Shown: one piece after another, positions 36,064 to 47,239 of the stretch
How positions within the stretch are numbered: position 1 is the stretch's first letter
How the letters are laid out: every line of letters starts with the position of its first letter
Origin: Platycnemis pennipes
Lineage: Eukaryota; Arthropoda; Insecta; Odonata; Platycnemididae
NCBI GenBank assembly: GCA_933228895.1
Contig: OW121852.1
Coordinates: 107,157,544 to 107,221,543, forward strand
Direction of reading: 5' to 3'
Length of the DNA: 64,000 nucleotides
Notes under the pieces: generated by a model
Seen by the model: the letters and a program-made list of their open reading frames with translations, nothing else
The model's database searches: none
What the model was told of the DNA's origin: nothing
Made by a program: the position numbers and the translations under genes

Positions 36064-36410
36064 TTGAGGGAAAATCGCTATACTCCCAGGCTGATCAAGA
36101 GGACGTAGAATTAATAAAAAATCCCCTAACTTCAATCGGGAGGACGTATACCCACTCGCCCCGACTGGGATGGAGAAGTCAGACCACAGTGAGGAACGGC
36201 TAATCGGGACGCAAGAGGGAATCAAAGTCCAGCAGGAAAATAGAAGGGCCAAGCGCAATATAGCATCCACATACATCAAAACCCAAATAAACAACAACAA
36301 AATAAGCAACTAGAGAAAAGTATTTTTGGCCCGAAGACGACACCAGGATGAGGGGCGAACTATCGTAAAAAAAACGAAAACGACGGAAATTCCCCGAAAT
36401 AATACAACGA
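36064..36410 (+). mobile_element. Penelope-like element, 3' portion and terminus
   Basis: After the SINE, the frame near 36090 reads SQADQEDVELIKNPLTSIGR, plausibly the decayed post-GIY-YIG block (consensus order E-x-x-E-I-x-K-x-P-x-N-F-N-R). Near 36330, CCCGAAGACGACACCAGGAT, GAGGGGCGAAC resembles the CTGAAGA...GAAAC ribozyme-like core of PLE ends. Confidence 0.5.
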
Positions 36411-36414
36411 ATAA

Positions 36415-38530
36415 AAAGGGAATTTCACCCTGAGTTGGATCCTGAGGCGTCTCCTTGCGCGATCTATCACCTTCTGACTCTTACGGCGGGTGAATGCTAA
36501 GAAAGCCCAATCGTTACTTTACAGTCCAAATTCCCGCCATTTCGGTACCAAAAAAACTTGAAAGATGAATACTCTCGGGTGGTGACAAGAAACAGTTTTG
36601 GCTCGAAAGCAGTTGGCAAAGGAGCGCGAATGTTAACTGACGTCCTTCGTCGTTTCACACTTAGCACTTCCCTGGAAACCCGTTTGAGAACTCCCGCTCG
36701 GCAAATGCACGGATGAACTATCTTTTAGACAACCTCGCGCTCCAGGAGAGCGTGAAGTTCGATAAAGCACGTCCGCACAAAGTTTTTGCTATCATTAGAA
36801 ACACATCAAGACCAAGGAAGTGGACTGCTGAAAGTGATACACTGCGTCAACAGCGCGAGAGATAACGTGAGCTCGGGTTCGAGGGACGATGACGTGATGT
36901 TTCCCCTTAGAAAAGAGTGAGTGTGCTCAAAATAGGATTCATTCCTCCGCGGAATTCTTTTAGCGATGGAAAAACCTCAAGACTTGATGAGAGGTGCTCA
37001 CAAACCTTCCAACACGAGCGATAATTCACCGATCATCCATTGAGGAGCGAAAATCGTTTGAAAAATTCAATGTTTTCCTAAAATACGCCGGAGGAAAATT
37101 TATGAAGTCATTACTTACGCACTTCCAGATCTAGACATGAAAAGATAACGATAAATGATTTTATGTTTCTGCGTACGGTATGTGGATCGCAAGGGTGGTA
37201 TATTCATGGTAGTAGGAAAAATATAAAACGAGTCGTACTATGATTAATAATGAGTCGCATTTATTTCGACCAGATAAGAGACTAAGTAGCCCTTACTTTC
37301 ACACAGCGCTTCGTCAAAAGTAAGACATACTTTTCAAATAAAAAATATTTAAAAAACCATTGAATGAATGAACTTGCACGAGAGATTTATCTGGACCGCT
37401 TTAACAGTGTAAAGAATTAATGTAGCTACATTTGGAAGATGATTTAACAAAATTGATATTTCATTGATACTTTAACAAAAGGAAGGAGGTTGATTAGTTC
37501 GAAACATTAATTCTACCCCAGGCACCCTCTTCATTTTCCCTGACAATTTGAAATTGGAGGGGTGTGGAACTAAAGGTAAGTGAAATTTATTACTTTTATG
37601 GACCAATAAAAGAGTTCTGAAAAGCAAAACATTGCAAAATAAAACGAGTTTAAATTTTTTTATAAGCAGCTTAATGATCTTGGACGATAAGACACATTGC
37701 TGAAGAAAAAGAACTCGGCAATTTAACTCTTATCGTGGCGAATTTTAGTCACACTTCCGAGGTCAAAATTGGGAAATGCATGTAACCTTACTAATTTTCA
37801 ATCATTCTGGTTCTGAAGCGGATGGAAAATTTTTGAGAATTAGAATTCGGTAGAAAGAATGAAAGGTTATATTATTTACGGAGGAAAATCGAGAAAGAAA
37901 GAATGCATTGTACACTTTTGCACATCCATATTTTAGCGTTTCTTCAGGATAAAAATAATTCAATCGGCGAGGATAAATCCCTCCCATTCTAGGCTTTTGC
38001 GGATAAACAGGAAACACGGACCCATCAAAACACTAATCCAAACGGAGGCGATTGTCTACTCAGCAGAAAAAGAAAGCTGAAGCTATTAAAGAAAACAATG
38101 TCTTGACTATCGTCGAGGCAGGAATGGAATCCCATTCCGTCACAGTCCGCTGACGACGTCCATTGCCTCTCCAACGAAAATCCTAAGAAAAGGATTTAAG
38201 GAAGCGCTTAGCTGCGGCTCACCCTATAGCAGGTAATCTCATGTTCCTAGTAATCAGGTGGTTGAAATAAGGTACTGAGCTAATGGCGTGTGCACACGCA
38301 ACATCTTCGTAATGGTGATAGCGTGGCATAGCGCGCTATAAGTTCCCTTGAAGATCATGGCACATAAATTCTTGCACAACGCCTTAGCAAGACAGCCATA
38401 AATAATTAAATATTAGCAGAGCCTCCAGTACCATAAATATATATTGCCTAACTATGTTCCTGCGCGGACGTTTTTAGCATTTAGCCGTTTCCTGACTGGA
38501 ACCATTACCACCAATATTTATATTATATCG
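36415..38530. other. unassigned DNA
   Basis: No gene recognised. A 14-nt word AAATTGGAGGGGTG at about 37551 equals the reverse complement of the 5S-SINE 3' end. Minus-strand B-box-like GGGATTCCATTCCTG near 38125 is isolated. Confidence 0.4.
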
Positions 38531-38542
38531 CTAACCGTAACT

Positions 38543-39414
38543 CATAGCTGGGCAAAGTTAATCCAAAAATTAACTTCGTTAATCGTTAAATCGTTATCTT
38601 GATGAAAATTTAACGCGAGTTAAAGTTATCCGTTAAAATTAAAAATCTATATTAAATAGTTGGCAATTTTGAATTATATGTCACTTATCATTTAGGTATT
38701 TTTAATTTCAATGAACTTAATAATAATTTCATGGTCAAAAATACTTAATAAACAATATAGCTTAGGTAATGTAGACTTATACACATGAGGTATGGAGTTT
38801 CATAGTAATTAACCGTTTCTGTCAGTAAAGTTGGACCTGACGCTGTTTGTATTTGATTGTGGAAATAGAAACCTTGGGATACGCCGCTACTGGTAGCTGC
38901 GATACCAAAAGATTCACTAATATTTTGCTGGCGTAGTTTTTTTGCCACTAGATGGTGAAAAAACTATTGACATGAAGAATCCACAGCTCTTGAAGAAGCC
39001 TTAGACTTGGTTCTCGTTTTCCCGCGAGTTGATCTTGCCTTTACTTTTTCTTCAAATTGAACGTATTTAGATGGATGCGTTCTCCTCATGTCTTGTTTAA
39101 TATTGTTCAGGGTGGTAACGTGAGCCTGACTGTGTAAATGTTTTCTGTAAAAGTTATGTAAAAGTCTGATTGCAGTACAAACGCCGAGTTCTCTGAATTG
39201 CATTCTCAACACAACTTCTTCACGAAGTTATAAAATGGCAATCCAGATGGCTCTAAACAAAAGTAACGCACTTAAATTAACGGAATTAAAAGTTAACGGA
39301 AGTTAATAAGACCGTTAATAGTTTTCGGATTTAACTTAAAAGTTAAAACTTTAAGCAATATGTTAACTTTGTTAATTAACGATTAACGGATTAACGCTTT
39401 TCTGCCCAGCTATG
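38543..39414 (-). mobile_element. hAT transposon, internally deleted
   Basis: CATAGCTGGGCA (38543-38554) and TGCCCAGCTATG (39403-39414) are perfect 12-bp inverted repeats, flanked by an exact 8-bp duplication CCGTAACT (38535-38542 and 39415-39422). GTTAA-rich subterminal zones resemble those of 28605-30596. A BED-like coding remnant lies on the minus strand (next entry). At 872 bp it lacks room for the catalytic domain. Confidence 0.93.
38745..39212 (-). pseudogene. hAT transposase N-terminal BED zinc-finger remnant
   Basis: On the minus strand, from 39212, the frame contains HLHSQAHVTTLNNIKQDMRR and THPSKYVQFEEK. This H...L...HxRRxHPxKY pattern is the second half of a BED DNA-binding finger. 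A basic linker (KARSTRGKTRTKSKASS) and, after one stop near 38961, KKLRQQNISESFG follow, like the linker between the BED finger and the RNase-H-like domain in hAT transposases. The paired cysteines of the first half are not clear, and the catalytic and dimerisation domains are missing. Confidence 0.6.
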
Positions 39415-39422
39415 CCGTAACT

Positions 39423-40370
39423 ATTCGGATCAATCACCCCGGAACCCCCGGAACTATCTCTAAATCATTTTTAAAACCTAAAATATATTTTACATCCATG
39501 TTCATATTTTTCCATAAAACGCAAACGCGCGAGTGGGGTACTTCAACGTTTACGCTAATAGTATAAATGCAGACGGAACATAGAAAACAGAATAAAGTTT
39601 AGAAGAACCAAAAAGGGTTATCATGATACGTGAGATGCAAGAGCGAGAAATTAAATGTCTGCGTAAGAGAACTGCTGGGTTAATAGTTTATTTACACTTA
39701 ACGCTGTTTCTATTTAACCCTACGGTCCATAATTTTCCACGACTGAGGTACAAGAATATCCACGGCATGGAAAGGTATACACATTTAAACTTCACCTCTG
39801 CACAGCAAAAACTTATTACTAGCGAAACTGGGACGAATTCTCCTGCAACGCGCGTTGCGTCAACGAGGTAGGCGAGACCGCATTTCTTCCTTGTCTTGAG
39901 CAAGAACAGTTATGTATTTCATGTCTCTCGGCTGGAACTGCTCAACAAATCGCGGACACAAACATTGGAAGCCAATGATTTCTACCGCGGGAGTCCCGAT
40001 AAACAAGGCAACGACTGCGGTTTGGGCTATTCAAGTCACCACCACGCCTGCGGGAAGGATCGCAGGCTATTACGGGGACGGCGAACCACTAGGGATTCGT
40101 CATCTAGGAGAGTGCAGCGAGGCTCTAGGAGCTTCACACTGCCAATGTAACTCACGCCCCACCCACTACTCAAGGCTCCCAACGCGGAAGCCAAAGAAAA
40201 AGATCAAGACGATCAGGAAGTCCCTTCCGCGCAAAAACCTCACATCACATCACACGATGAGAAAGCTTAGTTTCGATAACCCATGTATACTTTTCCACGA
40301 GGCGCGAAACAGAAAGACGCAAAAAACTGGAAACTATAATTAAACGAATTCGAATCAAACGAGGTTGATA
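39423..40370. other. unassigned DNA
   Basis: A 143-codon frame at 39912-40343 (+) overlaps open frames of 82-84 codons and has no recognisable domain. I do not call a gene. Confidence 0.4.
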
Positions 40371-40375
40371 ATTAT

Positions 40376-40545
40376 TTCATCTACATCCTCATAATACCCT
40401 GCAAGCCATCATAAAGATGTGTGGCAGGGGGTGAATTCACACCAAACATGCATTATATATCATGCATAAAAAGGATTGTCAATAGCATAGCCTAGTCTAA
40501 ACTTCACCATTTAAAAAAAGCAAAGCAAGCATGCACAAACATGCT
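40376..40545 (-). mobile_element. CR1/Jockey-like LINE 3' UTR
   Basis: CTACATCCTCATAATACCCT, GCAAGCCATCATAAAGATGT, GTGGCAGGGGGTGAATTCAC and CATGCATAAAAAGGAT are colinear with the 3' UTR of 19705-20331. It carries no coding part. Confidence 0.75.
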
Positions 40546-40549
40546 TGCC

Positions 40550-41880
40550 ATGCTATTTAATTCTTTCAGGAAAGAGGTAAGAACCAGGAAACTGGGGAGG
40601 TGTTTTTTTAATTATATAATAAACCACCTGAATGCAGTCAGCCGTGAATAACTATAGCCAGGGATAAAACCTTCCAAGAAGAAATTATTGAGAAATTTCA
40701 TTTGTTCTTTTGCTCTCTCTCCTATGTATTTTGAATACGAACAAAAAAAATCTTTGAAAGCTGAATTCGTGAGTGATCATAGGCGATAAGTAATAAGGCA
40801 TGTAAAATAGTAGTTGGAGAATCAAACGAAAGCCGTCAACTGAGCAACAAAAAATTGCATGAGGACTAAAACATATATTTTTATATATTGGTAAACTCAT
40901 GGCAAAGGTGAGAAAATTACGAGTCAATTATCTCATGGGTTTTATAATATGATTAATCATCATTATCATTGTTGGATTTGTCCGCAGAGAGGTTTCACCT
41001 TGATTGCTTTTTCATGTTGTCTGCTTATCTGCTGCCAACAGCTCTTCTTCGTAGTTCGTAATTTCTTCCAAAAATAATCTCAGTCAACAATTATTGTAGA
41101 TTTTCCTCTCTCCACCTCTCCGTCCCTGAATCCTAACCTCTGATCATTTTTTTAGCAAACTGGCACTTATTAAGATTCCAGTGTGGTTCCCCCTTCTTAC
41201 AGCTTTAATTATGTTTTTCCACTCAACTAACCTTTTCTAGCATTACTTAATTTGTAACTTTTCTCATTCAATGTGTTTCCTTACAATCTTCTCCATAGCC
41301 AGTTTTACAGTTCATCTAAATGCATCTTTTCTGTCTTCAAGATTGTCCGTGTTCTTGTTCGACCCAAAGCTACAATCCCAAAGCTTGGTTTTCACGACAC
41401 TGATTTCATTTTGTTAAATGGCCATCAGAGGGCAACGCTTGGCTTTCTATTACACCTACATCTATAGGATGTTTTTCCGTTGTTTTGTGTCATTCCTTTT
41501 ACTTTACGTTCGTGAGTCCCCGATGTCAGTCACTCATGTACTGCGTTAGAGAGAACTCTCTTGATGACAACCCATCTGAAGTAGACGGAGCAGAGACGAC
41601 TACTATACGTGTGGTTCGTCATATATTGCTCGAAGATTATCCCCCATCCCTTCCACCCCTGTCCTAATACCTTTCCTACCGGTCTGATGCGCCTATTAGT
41701 GCGGAAACAGACTTGAAAACACCCATGAAAAAAAAAATTCACAAAGGGGCTAATATTTTTTATTCCAGCAAACATAAGTCTATCCCATGTTTCAGCTAAA
41801 TTAGGGCAAAAAGACAGAACACCAAATAAAACATTTCTCACATCTGTTTCTTGATTTCAAGTTCATTTCGTCAATCAAAT
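40550..41880. other. unassigned DNA
   Basis: AT-rich to 41300, then a T/C-rich stretch. No family is recognised. Confidence 0.4.
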
Positions 41881-41889
41881 GATAGGTAC

Positions 41890-42000
41890 ACCCACTCATT
41901 TACATCATCTTAAAGTATCCTGCAAACCACCTCAATGACCTGTGGAAAAAGGTGAATAATCACCGAACGTGCACTAAGAATATGCACTAATGGTTACAAT
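41890..42000 (-). mobile_element. CR1/Jockey-like LINE tail stub
   Basis: ACATCATCTTAAAGTATCCT, GCAAACCACCTCAATGACCT, GTGG and AATCACCGAACGTGCACTA follow the inverted family tail. Confidence 0.6.
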
Positions 42001-42534
42001 AGTACTCAATCTCTTAGTATTATTAAATTAAATTAAGGAGATGGATTTAAAATATATTACTACTCCTATCATAAGGAGGAAATACCGTGATATTTTCATT
42101 TTACAAAAACGTAGAGGAATTCAGGAAGAATTACTCACAAGCACTTTGCAATTACAGAAAAAATTATAGAGCTACATATTAAGACAAATATTTATACAGT
42201 GATTTTTTGAACAATAAGGCACAAGTATAAATCAAATAGAAGTACCGGAGAGATAATTTGGAAAGGTAAAGTTAATTTCAGGCATGTTTGCATTAAACTC
42301 TTTAATGTGCGGCGCCTGAGTGTAATTGTTTTATACACCTCCTTATATGTCTGGCTTGTAAACAGAAATAATTGAAACATACGAACAATATCTGTCCCGC
42401 ATGATGTTAGCTTGAGGTTAGCTTAGCTGTATGGCATGTAATACGCACGCGAACTATTGGCGAATTCAATTGATTCAACAGTAAAGCCGGCAATGGAATT
42501 ACGCATCAACAAAAGTTTTGTTCACTCATCAATA

Positions 42535-42605
42535 ATGTATGCCTGGTGTAGGTTCATGCTCTACCACTCATCATTGCGATGGCTTGCAGGTAAATACGTT
42601 GATAC
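42535..42605 (+). mobile_element. possible CR1/Jockey-like LINE tail stub
   Basis: ATGCCTGGTG then ATTGCGATGGCTTGCAGG and TAAATACG resemble the plus-strand tail, diverged. It runs directly into an RTE-like end. Confidence 0.4.
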
Positions 42606-42609
42606 AGAC

Positions 42610-42702
42610 GTGTAGTTATGAAGATGTGAATGAGAAGAATTACGTAAATATGGAGAAGTTAGCTGGCAGGTGAATCGAGTGGAGAAATGCGTCTAACCAA
42701 GC
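42610..42702 (+). mobile_element. RTE-like LINE extreme 3' end
   Basis: GATGTGAATGAGAAGAATTA, CGTAAATATGGAGAAGTTAG, then a CGAGTGGAGAAATGCGTCTA, ACCAA stretch. This translates as DVNEKNYVNMEKLAGR, a stop, then IEWRNASNQ, the family's last residues. Only about 90 bp remain. Confidence 0.65.
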
Positions 42703-42944
42703 TAAGGATTAAAATACTTCAAATTTCCTGACAAACAGTTATAATGTTTGTTCCTCGTGTTTCACAGCTGGAATTAGTGTTAACGGACACTAGCTTCACT
42801 TCAGAGTGAATCATTCACTGAGAAGACGATAGCGGACTCAGTTAACGAAACATTAGGGGCCCTTAACGCAATTACCCGGTATAACACCCGAGGTAAATCC
42901 AATTCAATCTATGGATTGTTAACTTTTGATGATTATAAACACCT

Positions 42945-43050
42945 AATCTGCAAGGGTACCCTACCTTACCCTACGACAACCCTAAAAACCCACTTTCCCT
43001 GCAAGGGTGTGTAGCAACGGCTGAACCAACATCAGGCATGCATTAATAAA
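42945..43050 (-). mobile_element. possible CR1/Jockey-like LINE tail stub
   Basis: CCCTGCAAGGGTGTGTAGCA, and CAGGCATGCATTAATA weakly follow the inverted tail. CCCTAC/CCCTAA words upstream are scrambled. Confidence 0.35.
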
Positions 43051-43059
43051 CAGATAGTT

Positions 43060-44475
43060 GATATTTTTTACTAACAGGATTGAGGGTTCCTCCTGTTGAT
43101 GTAAAACTCAAAAATTACTCGCATTCACCTAGGAAATTAAAGTATCTTCTGTATCAAAGCAACTACTAATTATCAGTCCTTTGGAACGAAAACAGAACAT
43201 ATTCAAATATTTGCAAATGTAGAACTCCCTTCTAGACCCCCTATTTCACGTGCAAAGTCTCCTTATCAGACCCCGTCGCAAGGACATGGGAGAGTTACCA
43301 ACGACGAAATGCTAACGACACCGTTGCCTCAAGAAATAACATAAAAGTAAAAAGGAATGACTTATGGGTCGTAACATGAATGGAGTGGTATTATTTTTTC
43401 CACATCTGTGATACTAATAAGTCAAAGAGGCCTCAATCTAATTACTTGAGACTAATAGCGTCCCGCGCAGCACTTCTCATAAACCACTGTTGAAATTATA
43501 ATGACTCTGAGGGTGAGATGTAGAAGCGCGGGGAAATTTAATTTTAATAGAACGCGATGTCTATACACATTGTTACGAGGAAGGAGACTAATTACAAAAC
43601 CGTGGAATAAAAGAGTAATTAAGCAGAGGCATCGCTCGGTTTAATATTTTTAACTGAAAGCAAATAACAAAATTAACCAAAAGAAAATTAAAACAATGAG
43701 TCTGCCTCATAAGAAGGCTGGGCTTCATATTAAAATTGGAGGGCGTAACTTAGAATAGGAGAGCTTTACGCATACGAGCATTATTTGAAATGAAAAGGGA
43801 CTTGGTAGCGGGGACATGAGTAAAATTTTTAATGCGCAAAAGAAACGTTTTCAATTAGAATGGAATTAGAGACAGGGACACTAACAAAGACGTGAAGAAA
43901 TGATTGGAACGGACATTCAAGTTGGCCTTTGTATGGTAGCGAAATCTGGCCGAAGAGGACCACCATAAGTTGGAAGGATTTAAAAGGTTTTGGTTTCTTG
44001 AAGGATGGAGAGGGTAACCTTGGTAGAGACAGAGGCGGAATAAAAAAGGGCGAGGAGAGAAAGTAATTGAAAGAAATAAGAGCCCGGCAAAAAACAGATG
44101 GAGGAAGCCTTGAAAGTCAATTGACCTGAGAAATCTGATAACAGAGAGGGGGGTGGGGGCAATGGCAATGAGAGATGGATGAAACGAACAGCACAGCGAA
44201 GATAGCAGATCTTACAGGGGGAAACTTGCATTAGTAGAAAAGTAAGTAAGCAGGAAATTACTTTATTTTTAATAATATAAGTTATTTAATTATGTAATAT
44301 ATTGTAATGTAATACATTAATAACATTTTTATTACAATTTTAATAATTTCAATATTATTAACGATTAATTATTATTAAAATACCTATATAGATATTACTA
44401 AAGAAAAGGTTAATCTGAGGCAATCATACGATATAGTTCACCGTTTGAGGTAGTACCAGCACCAGTTTCTTAAAA
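43060..44475. other. unassigned DNA, AT-rich end
   Basis: 44270-44400 is a TAAT/ATTA low-complexity tract. No gene recognised. Confidence 0.45.
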
Positions 44476-44483
44476 AAATATTA

Positions 44484-44830
44484 ATGCAGAGCAAAATAAA
44501 AAGACAAAAAATTTGGACACAAATGAAACAAAAGGAAGAAATATATAAAATTCTATGTTTATTGCCACTACCGGAGCTCTATAACTTTGTGTTAATTTAC
44601 GACCTTTACTTCAGTAGTAAATTCAAACACCCTTCAGTGACATATAAGCTACTACGATACGTAAACAAATGGATAGTACTGAGGTACTATAATTGTCATG
44701 GCAAACGACCCTTTAAATATCTGATACCAAAAATTTTCAATGACTTGCCTCAAACTATCCAAGATATATGAAAACGTATCAACTTAAAAGATTTAAAGAA
44801 TTGGTAGTTAATGAACCTGTAAGAGGGTTG
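44484..44830 (+). pseudogene. LINE reverse-transcriptase extreme C-terminus (third family)
   Basis: The frame 44484-44771 has KQKEEIYKILCLLPLPELYN, then SVTYKLLRYVNKWIV and FKYLIPKIFNDLPQTIQDI. After a frameshift it continues as KTYQLKRFKELVV. 'P-K-I-F/W-N-x-L-P-x-x-I' followed by a basic 'x-F-K-x-x-L' helix is the usual carboxyl end of CR1/L2-like ORF2 proteins. It differs from the other two LINE families here. Moderately sure of LINE origin; clade unresolved. Confidence 0.5.
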
Positions 44831-44925
44831 TATATTACTGTTGATGTTATGGGTTGGGTGTTATATTCCTTTGTAATGGAACACTGGAGGATGTTCGGGG
44901 GAGGCGGGAATGTCTTCCCAAGGGT

Positions 44926-44960
44926 CGCCGAAGGGTCTGCGATAACCAGACCCTTCGGCG
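44926..44960. repeat. 14-bp GC-rich perfect hairpin
   Basis: CGCCGAAGGGTCTG and CAGACCCTTCGGCG flank the loop CGATAAC. It lies just downstream of the LINE C-terminus and may be a stem-loop in that element's 3' UTR. Confidence 0.85.
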
Positions 44961-44964
44961 GATG

Positions 44965-45730
44965 TCATTCTTGCTTATCCCTGGTACCCGCTAATGTCCG
45001 GTGTGTAAAAATTAATATAAGACCTTTGTCCAAACACCCAGATGGAAACCCCAAATATGAGAATAAATTTATCATGTCTTATATATACTTATACCTAATA
45101 TATGTAAAAATATGTATTATGTATGCAAAAAACAAGCCCAGTGGCTGAGCAGGACATGAATGGTACTTATTATAAAATAACATGTGTCTTCACGACCTAT
45201 TTAATTATGGGTAAATAACTTAATTCTTTAAATTTATTGGATTGTGTTATTTTTTGAAATAACTCTATCATTTTAATAACGACATAAAGACACTTCCTCG
45301 GGAAAAGCAAGTTCGGTAACGACACAAGTGACAGCAATTTTTTATTTTCATTATTATGTTTATAAAGATATAATTAATGCTACTGCTTGTACTTTTCATT
45401 TTACTTTTGTAAATTGTAAATATATCGGCGGAAAAAATAAAGATCAATGAAGATAATAAAAATATTCAAATTAATGCGGAGATAATACGTAATTTTGATA
45501 GATAAAGCGTAATAGTCGACTTCTATGCTCGAGAAACTGAACACTATAAAATATTTTCGCCTTCGCCTCTGTTTGTGATATGCTTTTATAATTCGAAAGC
45601 TTTAATGGATTGTTAAACAGGATAAGAATAATATTTAAATGGCAGTAATAAAACTATAATTCTTCATCTGTTTTGACTCAGATTGTCACGAGAGTATCTC
45701 CAGTAGGTGTTCGATTGTTCCGTTAGAGAG
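44965..45730. other. unassigned AT-rich DNA
   Basis: Probably includes the rest of the preceding LINE 3' UTR, but no tail repeat marks its end. Confidence 0.35.
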
Positions 45731-45734
45731 ATGC

Positions 45735-45960
45735 AGAGACCCCTCTGTAAGAGCTAAATGGGGATCACTGACAGCTTAGGTCATACGCACCATTGAGGAA
45801 GGGTAAATAATCGGGGATAGGCAGGAATCCTTTAGGGAGAGAATGAAGGGTGGAAAGAAACCAGCCTACTCTTAAGGCAAGGAGCCAGCTTCCGATGTTT
45901 AACGCCTCAACCGACGGACGGAAGACTGACCTTGAAATGCTCCCCAAGCGGCACACTATA
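45735..45960 (-). mobile_element. tRNA-derived SINE, body without head
   Basis: The minus strand reads CTTCCGTCCGTCGGTTGAGG, GCCTTAAGAGTAGGCTGGTT and TTTCCACCCTTC, and later GCGTATGACCTAAGCTGTCA, in the same order as the 35726-36063 SINE (CTCCGTCCGTCGGATGGGAC; GTTAAGAGTAGGCTGATGCC; GCAAATGACCTCAGCTGTC). The head is missing or unrecognisable. Confidence 0.7.
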
Positions 45961-46109
45961 AAGGGTCACGATTCTACATAAAAATGCATACAACAGGGCA
46001 GTTTCCCTATTATTTTTTGCCATCTTCATCAAGATTTTATAACCTCTGGAGTAAGTATTTAACACGTTCACTGCGGAGCTGTTTAAAGCCCTACTCCTCA
46101 CAGCGCGGC

Positions 46110-46129
46110 GTGACCCACCGGTGGGTCAC
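46110..46129. repeat. 20-bp palindrome, copy 1
   Basis: GTGACCCACCGGTGGGTCAC, perfect dyad. Confidence 0.97.
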
Positions 46130-46152
46130 ACTCAGCCTTTTGCATGGGCGGT

Positions 46153-46172
46153 GTGACCCACCGGTGGGTCAC
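46153..46172. repeat. 20-bp palindrome, copy 2
   Basis: Identical to copy 1; 43 bp downstream start to start. Confidence 0.97.
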
Positions 46173-46971
46173 AGTCCTTCCGAGCTTCTGGCCACTGCCG
46201 AGGGATGGTGGTTGAAGCAGCAATATTCAGCTGTTTCCTGAGATTAGAGGAAGGCTGGGGGAGGCTACTCCCAGCTTCGCCCCCAGCCCACCCCTCCCCC
46301 GGCCACGTGGGGCACGCTATCAGCTAGACCCTGGGTTGGGATGGGGGAAGAGAGGGCCAAGAATACAATGCATGTGGTAAAGAATTGCTGACGTTCGGAA
46401 AACCCAGGAGACTCCCACCCGTCTCTGTTTATTGCGCCTGCCCTTGTTCGCGCCCGTCTGTGAGACGTAGACGCCCGTCCGTGCGTACCGATTCCCCAGT
46501 CTTGCTCACACTCTGAGAAAAGGGAAGGGGGAACCTTTGAAAAGAGTACATAGTGGTTTGTCTCACTCAGAAAAAAGTAGTGTCTCTGCATTTCGGAAGA
46601 CGTTCACCCGGCAAGGGCACGGTCACTCATCCACCACTGAGGGATTGGCTCAAGAACGCTACGCGACCCTTTCCCAATTGCCCATTCGTAGAGGGGGGGG
46701 GGAGGAAGGGAAGAGAGAGTCTCAATCTCTCACACAGCGTGGCGAGTGCAGTTCGGGCTGTTTAGTTTCGAGCAACTGACGGACAGCCAAGAGGTTGAGG
46801 AGAAAAAATTGTCCTAAACATTTTCATTATTTTTAATAAGTTGATATGTTTTACTATATCGAGTATTGTTCATCCTTATGTATAAACATCGCATAAACAT
46901 GAAAAAAAACCAAAAAGAAAGCAAAAAATAAACGTATTTTGGATATATTACGCTAATATGTAAATTTGTTC

Positions 46972-46991
46972 GTGACCCACCGGTGGGTCAC
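46972..46991. repeat. 20-bp palindrome, copy 3
   Basis: Identical to copy 1. Confidence 0.97.
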
Positions 46992-47027
46992 ACCGCTCAC
47001 GCTGAAAAAAGTTTCAGGAGGGGCGGC

Positions 47028-47047
47028 GTGACCCACCGGTGGGACAC
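47028..47047. repeat. 20-bp palindrome, copy 4 (one mismatch)
   Basis: Right half GGTGGGACAC instead of GGTGGGTCAC; 56 bp after copy 3. Confidence 0.95.
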
Positions 47048-47197
47048 ACTAAGTGACACATAGCAGTATGTTATTTGAACTGTGACTAACCTCTGGGTGA
47101 AGTCACTCGAGAAGATCTCGATTCCTACTCTCACAATACTCCTCGCAAGTTGAGACAATTCAAAGAATTAAAAGGCCGCGGCGCTAGAAGGATTAGC

Positions 47198-47217
47198 GTG
47201 ACCCACCGGTGGGTCAC
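47198..47217. repeat. 20-bp palindrome, copy 5
   Basis: Perfect, and the dyad extends two more bases each side (47196-47219). It lies 1 bp inside the right terminal repeat. Confidence 0.97.
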
Positions 47218-47239
47218 GCCGCAGCGAACGTGTTAAGCT

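Larger units (their letters stand above)
46059..47236. mobile_element. piggyBac-like TTAA element with palindromic repeats
   Basis: TTAA at 46059-46062 and 47233-47236 flank inverted ends CACGTTCACTGCGG and CCGCAGCGAACGTG (one mismatch in 14). TTAA targets are characteristic of piggyBac and some Kolobok elements. The 1,170-bp interior has no recognisable transposase. It holds five copies of the palindrome GTGACCCACCGGTGGGTCAC, two near the left end, two at about 46.97-47.05 kb and one next to the right end. A GC-rich middle (46200-46760) is open on both strands without motifs. Confidence 0.82.

Noticed and set aside
38117..38185. Minus-strand B-box-like GGGATTCCATTCCTG
   Set aside because: No convincing A box and no related copy in the window.
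39912..40343. 143-codon open frame
   Set aside because: Overlapped by other open frames; composition and lack of motifs do not support a gene.
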